From JBAVVD01 sp049697115 (GTDB lineage Bacteria > Acidobacteriota > Aminicenantia > Aminicenantales > UBA4085): 45,942 bases of DNA. The translations under genes were made by a program, and so were the position numbers. The notes beneath the pieces were generated by a model. That model searched no databases. It was not told where the DNA came from and saw only the letters and a program-made list of their open reading frames with translations. Every line of letters begins with the position of its first letter. The first letter of the stretch is position 1. Shown here one piece after another: positions 8,790 to 17,505 of this stretch. The stretch spans positions 1-45,942 of the forward strand of contig JBAVVD010000097.1 of the NCBI GenBank assembly GCA_049697115.1, written 5' to 3'.

Positions 8790-9229
8790 CGCAAGAGCTG
8801 AAGACATTTCAGGACTTCCTCCATTCCCACACTTTTAAAGTGACCCAAACGCGGAAGCTGATCTTTAAGGAGGTTTTTGCCACGCAGGAAGTCCATCCCA
8901 ACGCTTATGAAATTTACCGCCGGCTGAAAAAAAAGAAAAAAACAGTGTCCCTGGCCACGATCTACCGCACATTAAGCCTTCTGGTTAAAAGCGGGCTGGT
9001 CAGCCAGATTGACCTGGGTGAAAGCCACAGCCACTACGAACCCGATATTCCTAAGTCGGGCCACGGCCATCTCATCTGCCTCTCCTGCGGAGTGGTCAAG
9101 GAGTTTTCCAATCTGCAAATCCAGCGGACGATCGGGAGGGTGGGGAAGGAGAACGAATTCCAGCTGGATAAATTCTCCATCCAGGTCTTCGGCTACTGCC
9201 GGAAATGCAAAAAGCGGCGAGGAGCTTGA
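8786..9229 (+). CDS. Fur/PerR-family metal-dependent transcriptional regulator
   Basis: The 147-residue protein has a Fur-type winged helix (about 10-85, with LATIYRTLSLLVKSGLV as the recognition region) and a C-terminal dimerisation domain. The regulatory His-rich stretch (SHSHYEP, GHGHLIC) is present. So are two zinc-binding CxxC pairs (CLSC near 106-109, CRKC near 139-142). Whether it senses iron, zinc or peroxide cannot be decided; the short length and paired CxxC fit PerR or Fur equally. It starts with GTG inside the stop of the yprB-like gene (GTGA overlap), and the alcohol dehydrogenase gene follows 13 bp later. An autoregulated operon is plausible, but no clear Fur box was found upstream of 7011. 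Confidence 0.9.
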   Translation: MTQELKTFQDFLHSHTFKVTQTRKLIFKEVFATQEVHPNAYEIYRRLKKKKKTVSLATIYRTLSLLVKSGLVSQIDLGESHSHYEPDIPKSGHGHLICLSCGVVKEFSNLQIQRTIGRVGKENEFQLDKFSIQVFGYCRKCKKRRGA

Positions 9230-9242
9230 AAGAGATCTGCCG

Positions 9243-10247
9243 ATGAAGGCCATGGTCCTCAGAACGTTCCGGCCGATCGAGAAGAATCCTCTGGAGCTTA
9301 CGGATCTTCCAATTTCTTTGCCCGGACCGGAAGAAATTCTTGTCCGGATTAAGGTCTGTGGGGTGTGCCACACAGACCTCCATACCGTGGAAGGCGAACT
9401 TCGCGGTGTGAAATTACCGGCCATTCCCGGCCACCAGATTGTCGGGTTTGTGGAGAGAGCCGGGGAGAAATGCGTACGGTTTCAGAAGGGAGACAGAGTG
9501 GGGATCGCCTGGCTCCATTCGGCCTGCGGCGTGTGTTCTTTTTGCCGGGATGGGAAGGAGAATCTTTGTCTGAACGCCCACTTCACCGGATATCATGCCG
9601 ACGGGGGGTACGCCCAGTACATGGTGGTTCCGGAAAAATTTGCGTATTCGATTCCAGAAATATTTTCCGACGAAGCAGCGGCGCCGCTTCTCTGTGCAGG
9701 GATCATCGGTTATAGAGCGCTGCGGTTGAGTGGAGTCAAACCCGGCCAGAATCTCGGCCTTTATGGATTCGGGGCTTCCGCCCATGTGGCCATCCAGGTG
9801 GCCGTGAACAGGGGATGCCGTGTCTGTGTCTTCAGCCGGAGCCGTGAACATCAGGAGCTGGCCAAGAAACTGGGAGCCTTGTGGACGGGAACCGCCAAAG
9901 ATGAGCCTCCGGTACAAATGAACGGCTCCATTATTTTTGCGCCGGCCGGAGAACTGGTCCTAGATGCTCTGAAAAACACGGAAAGAGGAGGAACAGTGGC
10001 TTTGGCCGGAATCTATATGAGTCCTATTCCGGAGATGGAGTATCAGAAACATATCTACCATGAGCGCGTTTTACGGAGCGTGGCCAACGCCACACGGCAG
10101 GACGGCGAGGAACTGCTCAATGCTGCCGCGGCCATTCCGATCCGGACAATCACACAGGTATTTCCTCTGGAGGAGGCCAATCAAGTTTTGCGGCGTCTCA
10201 AAGAAGGCGGGATCAGCGGGGCCGCTATCCTGAGGATTCCGGATTGA
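9243..10247 (+). CDS. Zinc-dependent alcohol dehydrogenase (MDR family)
   Basis: The 334-residue protein is a medium-chain dehydrogenase. Catalytic zinc ligands Cys-42 and His-64 are present, with Gln instead of the usual Glu after the histidine (GHQ). The structural zinc site is Cys-95, Cys-98, Cys-101 and Cys-109. The nucleotide-binding domain (about 160-290) has YGFGASAHVAIQ in place of the usual GxGGxG. This combination resembles the CAD2-like subgroup of zinc alcohol dehydrogenases, which interconvert alcohols and aldehydes with NAD(P)H. A longer open frame extends upstream into the Fur gene. The ATG at 9243 restores the family N-terminus (MKAMVL) and comes 13 bp after the Fur stop. Confidence 0.9.
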   Translation: MKAMVLRTFRPIEKNPLELTDLPISLPGPEEILVRIKVCGVCHTDLHTVEGELRGVKLPAIPGHQIVGFVERAGEKCVRFQKGDRVGIAWLHSACGVCSFCRDGKENLCLNAHFTGYHADGGYAQYMVVPEKFAYSIPEIFSDEAAAPLLCAGIIGYRALRLSGVKPGQNLGLYGFGASAHVAIQVAVNRGCRVCVFSRSREHQELAKKLGALWTGTAKDEPPVQMNGSIIFAPAGELVLDALKNTERGGTVALAGIYMSPIPEMEYQKHIYHERVLRSVANATRQDGEELLNAAAAIPIRTITQVFPLEEANQVLRRLKEGGISGAAILRIPD

Positions 10248-10323
10248 GTTTTAAGATGTCGCATTTCGCAAGCCCTGATCTCAGCATAAAATGCCGATTT
10301 GGCGCTTAACGCCTGAAGGGGAC

Positions 10324-10352
10324 TTAAAAAAAAATACAATTTCTGGCATAAT
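10324..10352 (+). promoter_or_regulatory. Possible promoter of the tRNA-Arg gene
   Basis: CATAAT at 10347-10352 is a good -10 element about 27 bp before the tRNA. The -35 region at 17-bp spacing (TTAAAA, 10324-10329) is weak. Position and spacing suit a short tRNA leader. Confidence 0.35.
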
Positions 10353-10378
10353 AGGGCTGCTCTCAGGAATTTTTCAGT

Positions 10379-10452
10379 GCGCCCGTAGCTCAGTTGGATA
10401 GAGCGCCTGACTACGAATCAGAAGGTCGCAAGTTCGAGTCTTGCCGGGCGCG
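10379..10452 (+). tRNA. tRNA-Arg (anticodon ACG)
   Basis: The sequence folds as a standard 74-nt tRNA. The acceptor stem GCGCCCG pairs with CGGGCGC. The D arm is GCTC/GAGC, the anticodon loop CTACGAA has ACG at 10413-10415, and the T arm GCAAG/CTTGC closes a TTCGAGT loop. The discriminator base is G and no CCA is encoded. The outermost anticodon-stem pair is a C-A mismatch (10406 with 10422). The ACG anticodon (normally edited to ICG by TadA) reads CGU, CGC and CGA codons. Confidence 0.95.
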
Positions 10453-10478
10453 CTTCTCCATTCTACTTCTCCATTCTA
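10453..10478. repeat. Tandem 13-bp duplication just after the tRNA
   Basis: CTTCTCCATTCTA occurs twice head to tail (10453-10465, 10466-10478), directly at the tRNA 3' end. It is probably a replication slip. tRNA 3' ends are also common integration sites, but no integrase or matching second copy was seen in the window. Confidence 0.6.
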
Positions 10479-10545
10479 TCACTCGAAATATCAATAACCC
10501 GAGATTGCCGATAGAATGTTGAAAACCACCGAACTTTATTCATGC

Positions 10546-10601
10546 CTGTCAATTTCGGGAATAAGTTGGTCATTGACAGTCGTTAGAGACAGAGGTATAT
10601 T
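10546..10601 (+). promoter_or_regulatory. Strong promoter with an operator-like dyad upstream of the multi-PAS kinase
   Basis: TTGACA (10573-10578), a 17-bp spacer and TATATT (10596-10601) form a near-consensus sigma70 promoter. CTGTCAAT at 10546-10553 and ATTGACAG at 10572-10579 are exact inverted repeats, and the right arm covers the -35 box, as an operator would. Transcription would start near 10608, leaving about 300 nt before the kinase ATG at 10909. That stretch has an open frame without ATG (10580 to about 10773), possibly starting at a GTG, and a hairpin at 10848-10875. No product is recognised. Confidence 0.55.
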
Positions 10602-10908
10602 ACAAACAGGAAGCGGAGACTCATATTAAAAAGATCCACAGGTGGCTCAATGTGGACTGGTTGAGGAGAGGCCTGTCAAGTTCACAAGTTAAGCTCAAAG
10701 GGACAGCCTCATTCGGGAAGCGATTTGTTCTGAGGCCAGAGAATCGCCGTTTCTGTTGTCTGCGGAAGTGCGATTGAATCTCAAAGAGGTAGATTTCTGA
10801 AGGGCAGAAACATTGCGGATGGAGTTCTTCCATGGCGAAAGCCATATGGCTTTTCCATTTATTTAATGGAAAGCCAGAGCTTCCAGAACAGGAAAGGATA
10901 TCAGGCCT

Positions 10909-13900
10909 ATGGACAAAATAAGAATTTTAATTGTCGAGGATGAAGTCCTTGTCGCCAGGGATATCCGGAATGTGGTGAAAATCCTGGGATATGAAGTCGT
11001 GGGAACCGTTTCAAATGGAGAGGAAGCCCTCAAAAAAATGAGCGCGGATATTCCTGATTTGGTACTGATCGACATCGGTCTCAGGGGAAGAATGGACGGC
11101 GTGGAGCTGGCCGAAAGAGTCCGCAGGACTTTTAGCCGGCCTGTCATTTATCTGACGGCGCTTTCCGATGAAGACACAATGCAGCGCGCTAAAGTCACAG
11201 AGCCTTTTGGTTTTATTTTCAAGCCCTTTGAGCAGAAAGAACTGCATACCGCTATTGAAATGGCGCTCTACAAACATAAGATGGAGATTAAAATCCGGGA
11301 AAGCGAAGAAAGATATCGGAACCTTTTCGAGAATGCCGTGGAAGGCATTTTCCAAAAATCTCCCGAGGGGCGGTTTATTGTAGCGAATCCGGCAATGACG
11401 CGTATTCTGGGATACAGCTCTCCCGAAGAGCTGATCTCCGGCCTTGGGGATATCAAATCACAGATCTATGTTCATGAGGAAATAAGGTTGGAATTCGGCA
11501 AACTGATTGAAAAACAAGGAGAAGTTCGGAATTTTGAGTATCAAGGCTACCGTAAAGACGGGAGTATCGTTTGGATTTCGGAAAATGTGCGGACTGTCAA
11601 GGATTCCGAAGGAAACCTCCTTTATTATGAGGGGACTGCGCAGGATATCACTGAGCGCAAGAAAGCAGAGGAGTTAATCCAGGCCCAGCGGGATTTAGCT
11701 TTTGCGACCAGTGACACTGACAGTCTGAAGAAAGCTCTGTTTCTCTGTCTTGAAACAGCCATACGCATCTCGGAAATGGACTGCGGAGGCATTTACTTAA
11801 TGGACGAATCCACCGGAGCTCTGGAATTAGTGGCTCATCAAAGATTGTCTCCGGAATTCATAGAAAGCGTTTCTCTCTATGATAAGAATTCTCCCAGTAC
11901 GCAACTTATTGCAGCCGGAAATCCCATCTATGTCCAATATCCCAACCCGGAAATCTCGCTGGACGAAACCCACCAGCAGGAAGGTCTGCGTGCGATTGCG
12001 GTTGTTCCTATCCTTCATGAAAAGCAAGTCATTGGCTGTATAAACATCGCCTCTCATACGGTTTCTGAAGTTTCCGTATTTTCCCGAGATGCCCTGGAAG
12101 CGATTGCCGCCCAGATTGGCAGCTCCATTGCTCATCTCCATGCTAAAGAATTGTTGAAAGAGAGCGAAAAACGGTTCCGGGAACTCTGGGACAACGCCCC
12201 TGTCGCTTACCACACACTCGATACAGAAGGACATATCACCCAGGTCAACCAGACAGAAGCGAAAATGCTGGGATATCAACCCCATGAGATGGTGGGCCGG
12301 TCGATCTTTGATTTTATTCTACCGGAACAGCGAGAAGAGGCCAGGAAAAGGTTTCAACAGAAAATTTCTGAGAAATTCGTGGCCAAGGCGGAGAACAGAA
12401 TCTATCTGAAAAAGGATGGATCACAGGTTCATGTGAGTATAGACGATATTCTGGAGAGGGATAACAGCGGGCAAATCACAGGGATCCGATCGACGATGGT
12501 CGATATCACTGAGCGTCGAAAGGCGGAGAATGCCCTGCGGGAATCCGAAGCCAAATATGCCTCAGTTGTTGAACAGGCTATAGACGGTATCGTCATCGTC
12601 CAGGATGGCCTTATCCAATTTGCCAATGCCGCTCTGGGAAAGCTGATCGGCTATGACACGAAAGAGATCATGGGAAGGCCGGTAGTCGATTATATTCATC
12701 CCAAAGACAGGGAAATGGCGATCCAGCGCATTCAAGATCGCATTGCAGGCAAAAAATTTCAGGGACTCAGTGAACTCAGAATTTTAAGCAAAGACGGATC
12801 GGAGAAATATATTCAGGCGAGCGGAACGCTCATCCAATACGCCGGCAAGCCCGCGGATCTCATTTTCCTCAGGGATGTGACAGAATACAAGCAGGCGGAA
12901 GAGGAGATTCACAGACGTGAACAGGAAGTCCGCACGATCGCGGACAATGTTCCTGCCCTTGTGTCCTATGTGGATGCAGAGGGCCGCTATCGTTTTGTCA
13001 ACCGCAGGTACGAGGAATGGTTTGGAATGCCGAAGGAAGAGATTCTTGGAAAAAAATTAAGCCGGGTCCTCGGGAAGAACGCTTCCCGATTGATCAAAGA
13101 TCATGTGGAGTCGGCTCTGAGCGGACAAAGAGTGCATTTCGAGGAAGCGGTTAAGTATTTGCATGGGCAGGAACGCTGGGTGGTCGCCGATTATGTCCCG
13201 GATAAAGAGGATAATGGAAAGGTCAAAGGTTTCTTTGCCCTGATTTCTGACATCAGCGATCACAAGCGGGCCGAACAGGCTCTTCAGGAAAGCGAAGCGC
13301 GATATAAAGAGCTTGCCGACAGCATCGGCGATCTCTTTTTTGCCATGGACAAGGACCTCAGATACATCTTCTGGAATAAAGCCTCTGAAAAGTTTACCGG
13401 AATCTCGAGAGAAGAGGCCATCGGCAAATCCCTTTATGATATTTTCCCTGCGATCAAAGGCGCAAAAGTTGACAGAATCTACAGAGAAGTCCTGCGGACA
13501 CAGAAGCCGCAGAGTTTCATTAATCGCTTTCAATTTCAAGGCCGACAGATATTTTTTGAAATCAGTGCGTATCCCTCCAAATACGGCCTCTCCGTATACG
13601 CCAAGGATATTACTGAGCGCCAGCGCGTGGAGAGAGAACGGAAATTGAGCGAGGAAAAGTTTAGAAATATTTTTAACAGTGTCGGAGAAGGAATCGTCTA
13701 TGCCAACAGAAGAGGCGTTGTCCTTGAGGTCAATCCGGCGTTCATAGAAATCACGGGGATTCCTCAAGACGAACTCATTGGTCAACCCGGCCATAAACTG
13801 GCCAAGAAATTTCTCAAAGGAAAAGATTTGGCACGGACATTAAAAAATATTCGATCTATTGTATCCGACAAACCCGTCAAGCCGTTTGAAATCAGATTCC

Positions 13901-14712
13901 GAAACCGGAGGCTTGAAATGAGCGGGGCCAAGGCGGGGGAACATCAGGGGATTACGGCCTTTGTGCAGGATGTCACTGAACGCAAACAGGCCGAAGAAGC
14001 CCTCATCAGTTATGCCCATGAGCTGCGGCAGTTATCCAACAAGCTCATCCGAGCCCAGGAAGCGGAGAGGGCAAGAATATCACGTGAGCTTCATGATGAA
14101 ATGGGGCAGTCTCTGACCATGTTCCGTATCAATCTGGCTTCCATAAAAAAATCTTTAGATTCAGAACAATTGAAAAAAGTCAAGGATAAGCTGAATGATG
14201 TGGATGGCTTTGCAGAAGAGATGATGGAGCAGATCCACGAACTCACTCTGGATCTCAGGCCTCATATGCTCGATGACCTGGGCCTTTTGCCGACCGTGAA
14301 GTGGTATGCCGATAGGTTGGCTCGGAGACTGAACATAAAGCTCCAGTTCACACAGAAAAACTGGAAAGGTCGCATAGATCCCGATCGGACGACGGCCCTT
14401 TTTCGGATCGTCCAGGAAGCCTTGACCAATGTCGTCAAGCATGCCCAGGCCAAGAAAGTCAAAATCCATATGGTCCAGAATAGAGCAAATTTTGAAACGG
14501 TGATTGAAGATGACGGCCGGGGATTTAGCCAGAATCGGCGGCGAAGTCGCCGGTCGAGAAAATACGGGACGGGCATTACCGGCATGAAAGAGAGGGCCGC
14601 TCTTGTGGGCGGCACATGCACAGTCATCTCCCGTCCAGGAAAAGGAACTCGAGTCCGCATTGTCATCCCGAAGAGAGACAAGTATGAAAAAGATCAAATT
14701 GCTTCTGGCTGA
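10909..14712 (+). CDS. Receiver - multi-PAS/GAF - HisKA_3 sensor histidine kinase
   Basis: This 1267-residue soluble protein starts with a receiver domain (4-120, phosphoacceptor Asp-55). A PAS domain (about 133-255), a GAF domain (about 265-410) and five further PAS units (about 420-1030) follow, mostly ending in the typical DITERK-like linker. A HisKA_3 dimerisation box (His-1062 in ELHDEMGQ) and a HATPase_c domain (about 1140-1258, NVVKHAQA N-box and GRGF/GTGITGM G-boxes) close the chain. No membrane segment is seen, so it senses cytosolic redox, ligand or energy signals, or a phosphate input through its receiver. It overlaps the next gene, a NarL-type regulator, by 29 bp, which marks that protein as its likely partner. 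Confidence 0.93.
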   Translation: MDKIRILIVEDEVLVARDIRNVVKILGYEVVGTVSNGEEALKKMSADIPDLVLIDIGLRGRMDGVELAERVRRTFSRPVIYLTALSDEDTMQRAKVTEPFGFIFKPFEQKELHTAIEMALYKHKMEIKIRESEERYRNLFENAVEGIFQKSPEGRFIVANPAMTRILGYSSPEELISGLGDIKSQIYVHEEIRLEFGKLIEKQGEVRNFEYQGYRKDGSIVWISENVRTVKDSEGNLLYYEGTAQDITERKKAEELIQAQRDLAFATSDTDSLKKALFLCLETAIRISEMDCGGIYLMDESTGALELVAHQRLSPEFIESVSLYDKNSPSTQLIAAGNPIYVQYPNPEISLDETHQQEGLRAIAVVPILHEKQVIGCINIASHTVSEVSVFSRDALEAIAAQIGSSIAHLHAKELLKESEKRFRELWDNAPVAYHTLDTEGHITQVNQTEAKMLGYQPHEMVGRSIFDFILPEQREEARKRFQQKISEKFVAKAENRIYLKKDGSQVHVSIDDILERDNSGQITGIRSTMVDITERRKAENALRESEAKYASVVEQAIDGIVIVQDGLIQFANAALGKLIGYDTKEIMGRPVVDYIHPKDREMAIQRIQDRIAGKKFQGLSELRILSKDGSEKYIQASGTLIQYAGKPADLIFLRDVTEYKQAEEEIHRREQEVRTIADNVPALVSYVDAEGRYRFVNRRYEEWFGMPKEEILGKKLSRVLGKNASRLIKDHVESALSGQRVHFEEAVKYLHGQERWVVADYVPDKEDNGKVKGFFALISDISDHKRAEQALQESEARYKELADSIGDLFFAMDKDLRYIFWNKASEKFTGISREEAIGKSLYDIFPAIKGAKVDRIYREVLRTQKPQSFINRFQFQGRQIFFEISAYPSKYGLSVYAKDITERQRVERERKLSEEKFRNIFNSVGEGIVYANRRGVVLEVNPAFIEITGIPQDELIGQPGHKLAKKFLKGKDLARTLKNIRSIVSDKPVKPFEIRFRNRRLEMSGAKAGEHQGITAFVQDVTERKQAEEALISYAHELRQLSNKLIRAQEAERARISRELHDEMGQSLTMFRINLASIKKSLDSEQLKKVKDKLNDVDGFAEEMMEQIHELTLDLRPHMLDDLGLLPTVKWYADRLARRLNIKLQFTQKNWKGRIDPDRTTALFRIVQEALTNVVKHAQAKKVKIHMVQNRANFETVIEDDGRGFSQNRRRSRRSRKYGTGITGMKERAALVGGTCTVISRPGKGTRVRIVIPKRDKYEKDQIASG

Positions 14713-15340
14713 AGATCACACGATTGTCCGGCAGGGACTTCATTCTCTCCTGCGCCAGTCTGAGGAGATTGAAGTCGTTGGGGAAGCCCAGGACGGGAAA
14801 GAGGCTGTCCGAAAAACAAAAGAGCTGCGGCCGGATGTGATCCTTATGGATATTCGCATGCCGGTCTTGAACGGCATTGAAGCCACCCGTCAGATCAAAA
14901 AGAAATTTCCAAAAGTGAAAGTTCTTATTTTAAGCATGCATCCCGATGAGGAGTATGTTTTTGAGGCTCTCCATGCCGGAGCTTCGGGATACATTCTTAA
15001 ACAGGTGGCTCACATCGAGCTGCTTTCAGCCATCCGGGCCGTTCATAGAAATGAGGTGTTCTTGAGCTCGCCGGTCTCGAAGAGGGTCGTGGACGATTAT
15101 CTCCAGAAGACGAGAGAGTTGGTCGACCAGAATAGCCTGATAAAACTCAGTCCCCGTGAACATGAAGTCCTCCAGTTGATAGCGGAGGGGAGGTCCAGCC
15201 GCGAAATATCCCGAATGCTTTTCATCAGCACCAAGACAGTGGAATCCCATAAGGCCAATCTGAAAGAAAAGCTGGGAATCCGGACAACGGCGGACCTCAT
15301 TAAATTTGCCATCCGCAAGGGAGTTGTCGGCCTCGAATAG
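14684..15340 (+). CDS. NarL/FixJ-type response regulator
   Basis: The 218-residue protein has a receiver domain (1-120, Asp-56 in LMDIRMP, Thr/Ser region LILSMHP and conserved Lys in GYILKQ). A LuxR-type helix-turn-helix follows (about 152-212, LSPREHEVLQLIAEG and STKTVESHKANLKEKLGI). The open frame could begin earlier inside the kinase gene. The ATG at 14684 gives the normal MKKIKLLLAEDH start and a 29-bp overlap with the kinase. HisKA_3 kinases typically pair with NarL-type regulators, so this is the probable output of the multi-PAS kinase. The target genes are unknown. Confidence 0.95.
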   Translation: MKKIKLLLAEDHTIVRQGLHSLLRQSEEIEVVGEAQDGKEAVRKTKELRPDVILMDIRMPVLNGIEATRQIKKKFPKVKVLILSMHPDEEYVFEALHAGASGYILKQVAHIELLSAIRAVHRNEVFLSSPVSKRVVDDYLQKTRELVDQNSLIKLSPREHEVLQLIAEGRSSREISRMLFISTKTVESHKANLKEKLGIRTTADLIKFAIRKGVVGLE

Positions 15341-15490
15341 ACGCTTCCTTTCTCCGGAAGATAGAACAGCGATAGAAATCAGGGTTTTTTTCGAAAAAAT
15401 CAGGGATTTCCCTATTTCCTTCACAGATCAATTATTTTATAGTATCAACACTCTCGGCCTTGCCTGGTCTAAGATAAAAAGGAAGCGGTA

Positions 15491-15898
15491 ATGAATCCAC
15501 GGAGAGTTATCATCGTTGATGATGACCTCAATTTTTGCCGTTGTGTCAAAGAATATCTGGCGGACAAGCCGGATTTTACAGTCGTTGGAGAAATCCGGGA
15601 CGGAAGGCAAGCTTTAGAACAAGTCGAAACGCTCCGGCCGGACCTTGTTCTCATGGATGCTCGTATGCCGGGAATGGATGGATTTACAGCATCGCGTTTG
15701 CTCCTCAAGAAAAGACCTGACCTTCGGATCATCATCCTGACGGTTTTTAACAATCTGGAATACAGGAAATCCGCCCAAAAAAGTGGAGTGAGCGGCTATC
15801 TCGTGAAGTCCGACATTGTGAAAGATTTGATGCCGACCATCCGGAGAGCTTTTAAACGTCGGGCAATAAAGGTGCGGCGGCATGAGCATAAGAAATAA
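15491..15898 (+). CDS. Stand-alone receiver-domain response regulator
   Basis: The 135-residue protein is a single receiver domain (Asp-11/Asp-12 acidic pair, phosphoacceptor Asp-56 in LMDARMP, Lys in GYLVKS) followed by a short basic tail rich in Arg, Lys and His. There is no DNA-binding or enzymatic output domain. It probably acts by protein contact or as a phosphate relay or sink. The ATG at 15491 follows AAGGAAGCGG. It overlaps the next gene, a HisKA_2 kinase, by 17 bp, suggesting a cognate pair. It shares the N-terminal style of the NarL regulator at 14684, so it may derive from one that lost its HTH. Confidence 0.92.
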   Translation: MNPRRVIIVDDDLNFCRCVKEYLADKPDFTVVGEIRDGRQALEQVETLRPDLVLMDARMPGMDGFTASRLLLKKRPDLRIIILTVFNNLEYRKSAQKSGVSGYLVKSDIVKDLMPTIRRAFKRRAIKVRRHEHKK

Positions 15899-17195
15899 AA
15901 AAAACATGTCGTCAAAGATTCTGAAACAGCTGCAGGAGACGCCTATAAAGGACCAGGAGAAAGGCAGATATGTCCACAAGCTTTGTCAAAATGACGACGC
16001 CTCCAGGCATCTTTATAATGAGTTGATGGGGACCGGAAGTGCCGACGGCAAGCCCAGGGGAAATATCCGATACTGGATGGACATCGATGCGTGCACCCAG
16101 GCGAAAGAAGAATGGAAAGAGCCCCATGGCCGTCATGAAGAAACGGGAGAAGAGTGCCCGCCGGCAGAGAAAGCCCTGCGGGAGTCAGAAGAGCGCTTCA
16201 AGCTGCTTTTTGATTTTGCGCCGGACGCCTATTATCTGAACGATTTAAAAGGAAATTTTATTGACGGCAATAGAGCGGCTGAAGAGCTGCTGGGTTGTAA
16301 AAAGAAAGATCTCATAGGCCAGAGTTTTTTAACTCTGAGGATTCTTTCCGAGTCTCAGGTTCCAAAGGCGGCCGAGCTTCTGGCAAAGAATGCGTTGCAG
16401 CAGCCGACAGGGCCGGACGAATTTATCCTGAACCACAGGGACGGTTCCCAAGTGGCCGTCGAAATAAGGACATATCCGGTTCATTTTAAAGGCCAGTCGT
16501 TTGTCTTAGGGATTGCGCGCGACATTACAAAGCGCCAGCAGGCTGAAAAAAAGCTCAGGGAGTCGCTTCTGGAGAAGGAGGCCCTGCTCAAAGAAATTCA
16601 GCACCGTGTCAAAAATAACATGCAGGTCATCCTGAGCATTCTCAATCTTCAGGCCAGACAGTGCAAAGATCCTGTGGTCAACGAGGTTTTTAGAAAAACA
16701 CAGAACCGCATTCGGTCCATAGCTCTCGTCCATGAGAATCTCTATCGGTTCAAAGACATGTCAAGAATCGATATCTCTGAATATATACATGGCCTTGCCA
16801 TCCATTTGTTCCATTCTTATCATGTGGATACTGACCTGGTCCGGTTCAAACCGGAAATAGCCAGGATCTACATGGATATCAATACTGCCATTCCCTGCGG
16901 TCTCATTGTCAATGAGCTGGTTTCCAATGCGTTGAAGCATGCGTTCCTGGGAAAAAGAAGAGGAGAAGTGTGTGTCCATCTTTCACCCTTTAATCATCAT
17001 CAGTTCGAGCTGGTCATCCGAGATAATGGGATCGGCTTCCCGAATATTATCGACTTTAAAAAAACCGAGACATTAGGCTTGCAGATCGTGATGACACTTG
17101 TGGATCAGCTCGATGGGACGATTGAACTGGCCAGAAAGAAAGGAACAGAATTCACGCTGATTTTTAATGAGCTTAAATATCGACAGAGATTTTAA
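15882..17195 (+). CDS. PAS sensor histidine kinase, HisKA_2 type
   Basis: The 437-residue cytosolic protein has a poorly conserved N-terminus (1-95), a PAS domain (about 98-215), a HisKA_2 box with phosphoacceptor His-241 (EIQHRVKNNMQ), and a HATPase_c domain (about 320-432). The ATP site shows NELVSNALKHAF and DNGIGFP...LGLQIV. HisKA_2 kinases usually pair with receiver proteins of small or atypical output, consistent with the receiver-only gene overlapping its start by 17 bp. Its stop codon abuts, without a spacer, the stop of the convergent small membrane protein gene at 17196. Confidence 0.93.
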   Translation: MSIRNKKNMSSKILKQLQETPIKDQEKGRYVHKLCQNDDASRHLYNELMGTGSADGKPRGNIRYWMDIDACTQAKEEWKEPHGRHEETGEECPPAEKALRESEERFKLLFDFAPDAYYLNDLKGNFIDGNRAAEELLGCKKKDLIGQSFLTLRILSESQVPKAAELLAKNALQQPTGPDEFILNHRDGSQVAVEIRTYPVHFKGQSFVLGIARDITKRQQAEKKLRESLLEKEALLKEIQHRVKNNMQVILSILNLQARQCKDPVVNEVFRKTQNRIRSIALVHENLYRFKDMSRIDISEYIHGLAIHLFHSYHVDTDLVRFKPEIARIYMDINTAIPCGLIVNELVSNALKHAFLGKRRGEVCVHLSPFNHHQFELVIRDNGIGFPNIIDFKKTETLGLQIVMTLVDQLDGTIELARKKGTEFTLIFNELKYRQRF

Positions 17196-17387
17196 TCATG
17201 TGGATCGCAAGAGCCTGGCCGGCAGAGTGATGAGGGCCTTGAACAGATCGAAGACGGTGTTCACCGTTATGCCAACCAGCCGAAAAGGGAGCAGGATCAG
17301 CCAGACAATAGGGTAGAGAATCAGTCCCAGCAAGGCCAGCGGCCAGCAAAGGACAAGCAGGATGAGCCAGAGAAGAAATTTGATCAT
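17196..17387 (-). CDS. Small hydrophobic membrane protein (unknown function)
   Basis: A 63-residue protein with two hydrophobic segments (about 3-20 and 22-40) separated by a proline-containing turn, followed by an amphipathic tail ending in Arg/Leu. An upstream in-frame ATG would add 12 residues. The ATG at 17387 has GGAGGATATCTC just upstream and gives a typical MIKFLLW start. The family is not recognised. It lies downstream of the toastrack lipoprotein gene on the same strand, so it may be part of the same envelope-stress unit. That is only suggested by position. Confidence 0.65.
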   Translation of the reverse strand: MIKFLLWLILLVLCWPLALLGLILYPIVWLILLPFRLVGITVNTVFDLFKALITLPARLLRST

Positions 17388-17505
17388 GAGATATCCTCCA
17401 GTCACATAAGACAGATCATTCACTTCTTCAGAGAGTTCTTATATCTAACTACGCAGGGAAGAAGAATAAAGTTCACGCATCGCCGAGATTTACTCTCTTT
17501 CTTTT

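Noticed and set aside
9009..9242. N-terminal 78-codon extension of the alcohol dehydrogenase frame
   Set aside because: It overlaps the Fur-family gene in another frame; the family N-terminus begins at the ATG at 9243.
15360..15420. Terminator between the NarL regulator and the lone receiver
   Set aside because: T and A runs around 15384-15396 form only a GC-free stem, too weak to call.
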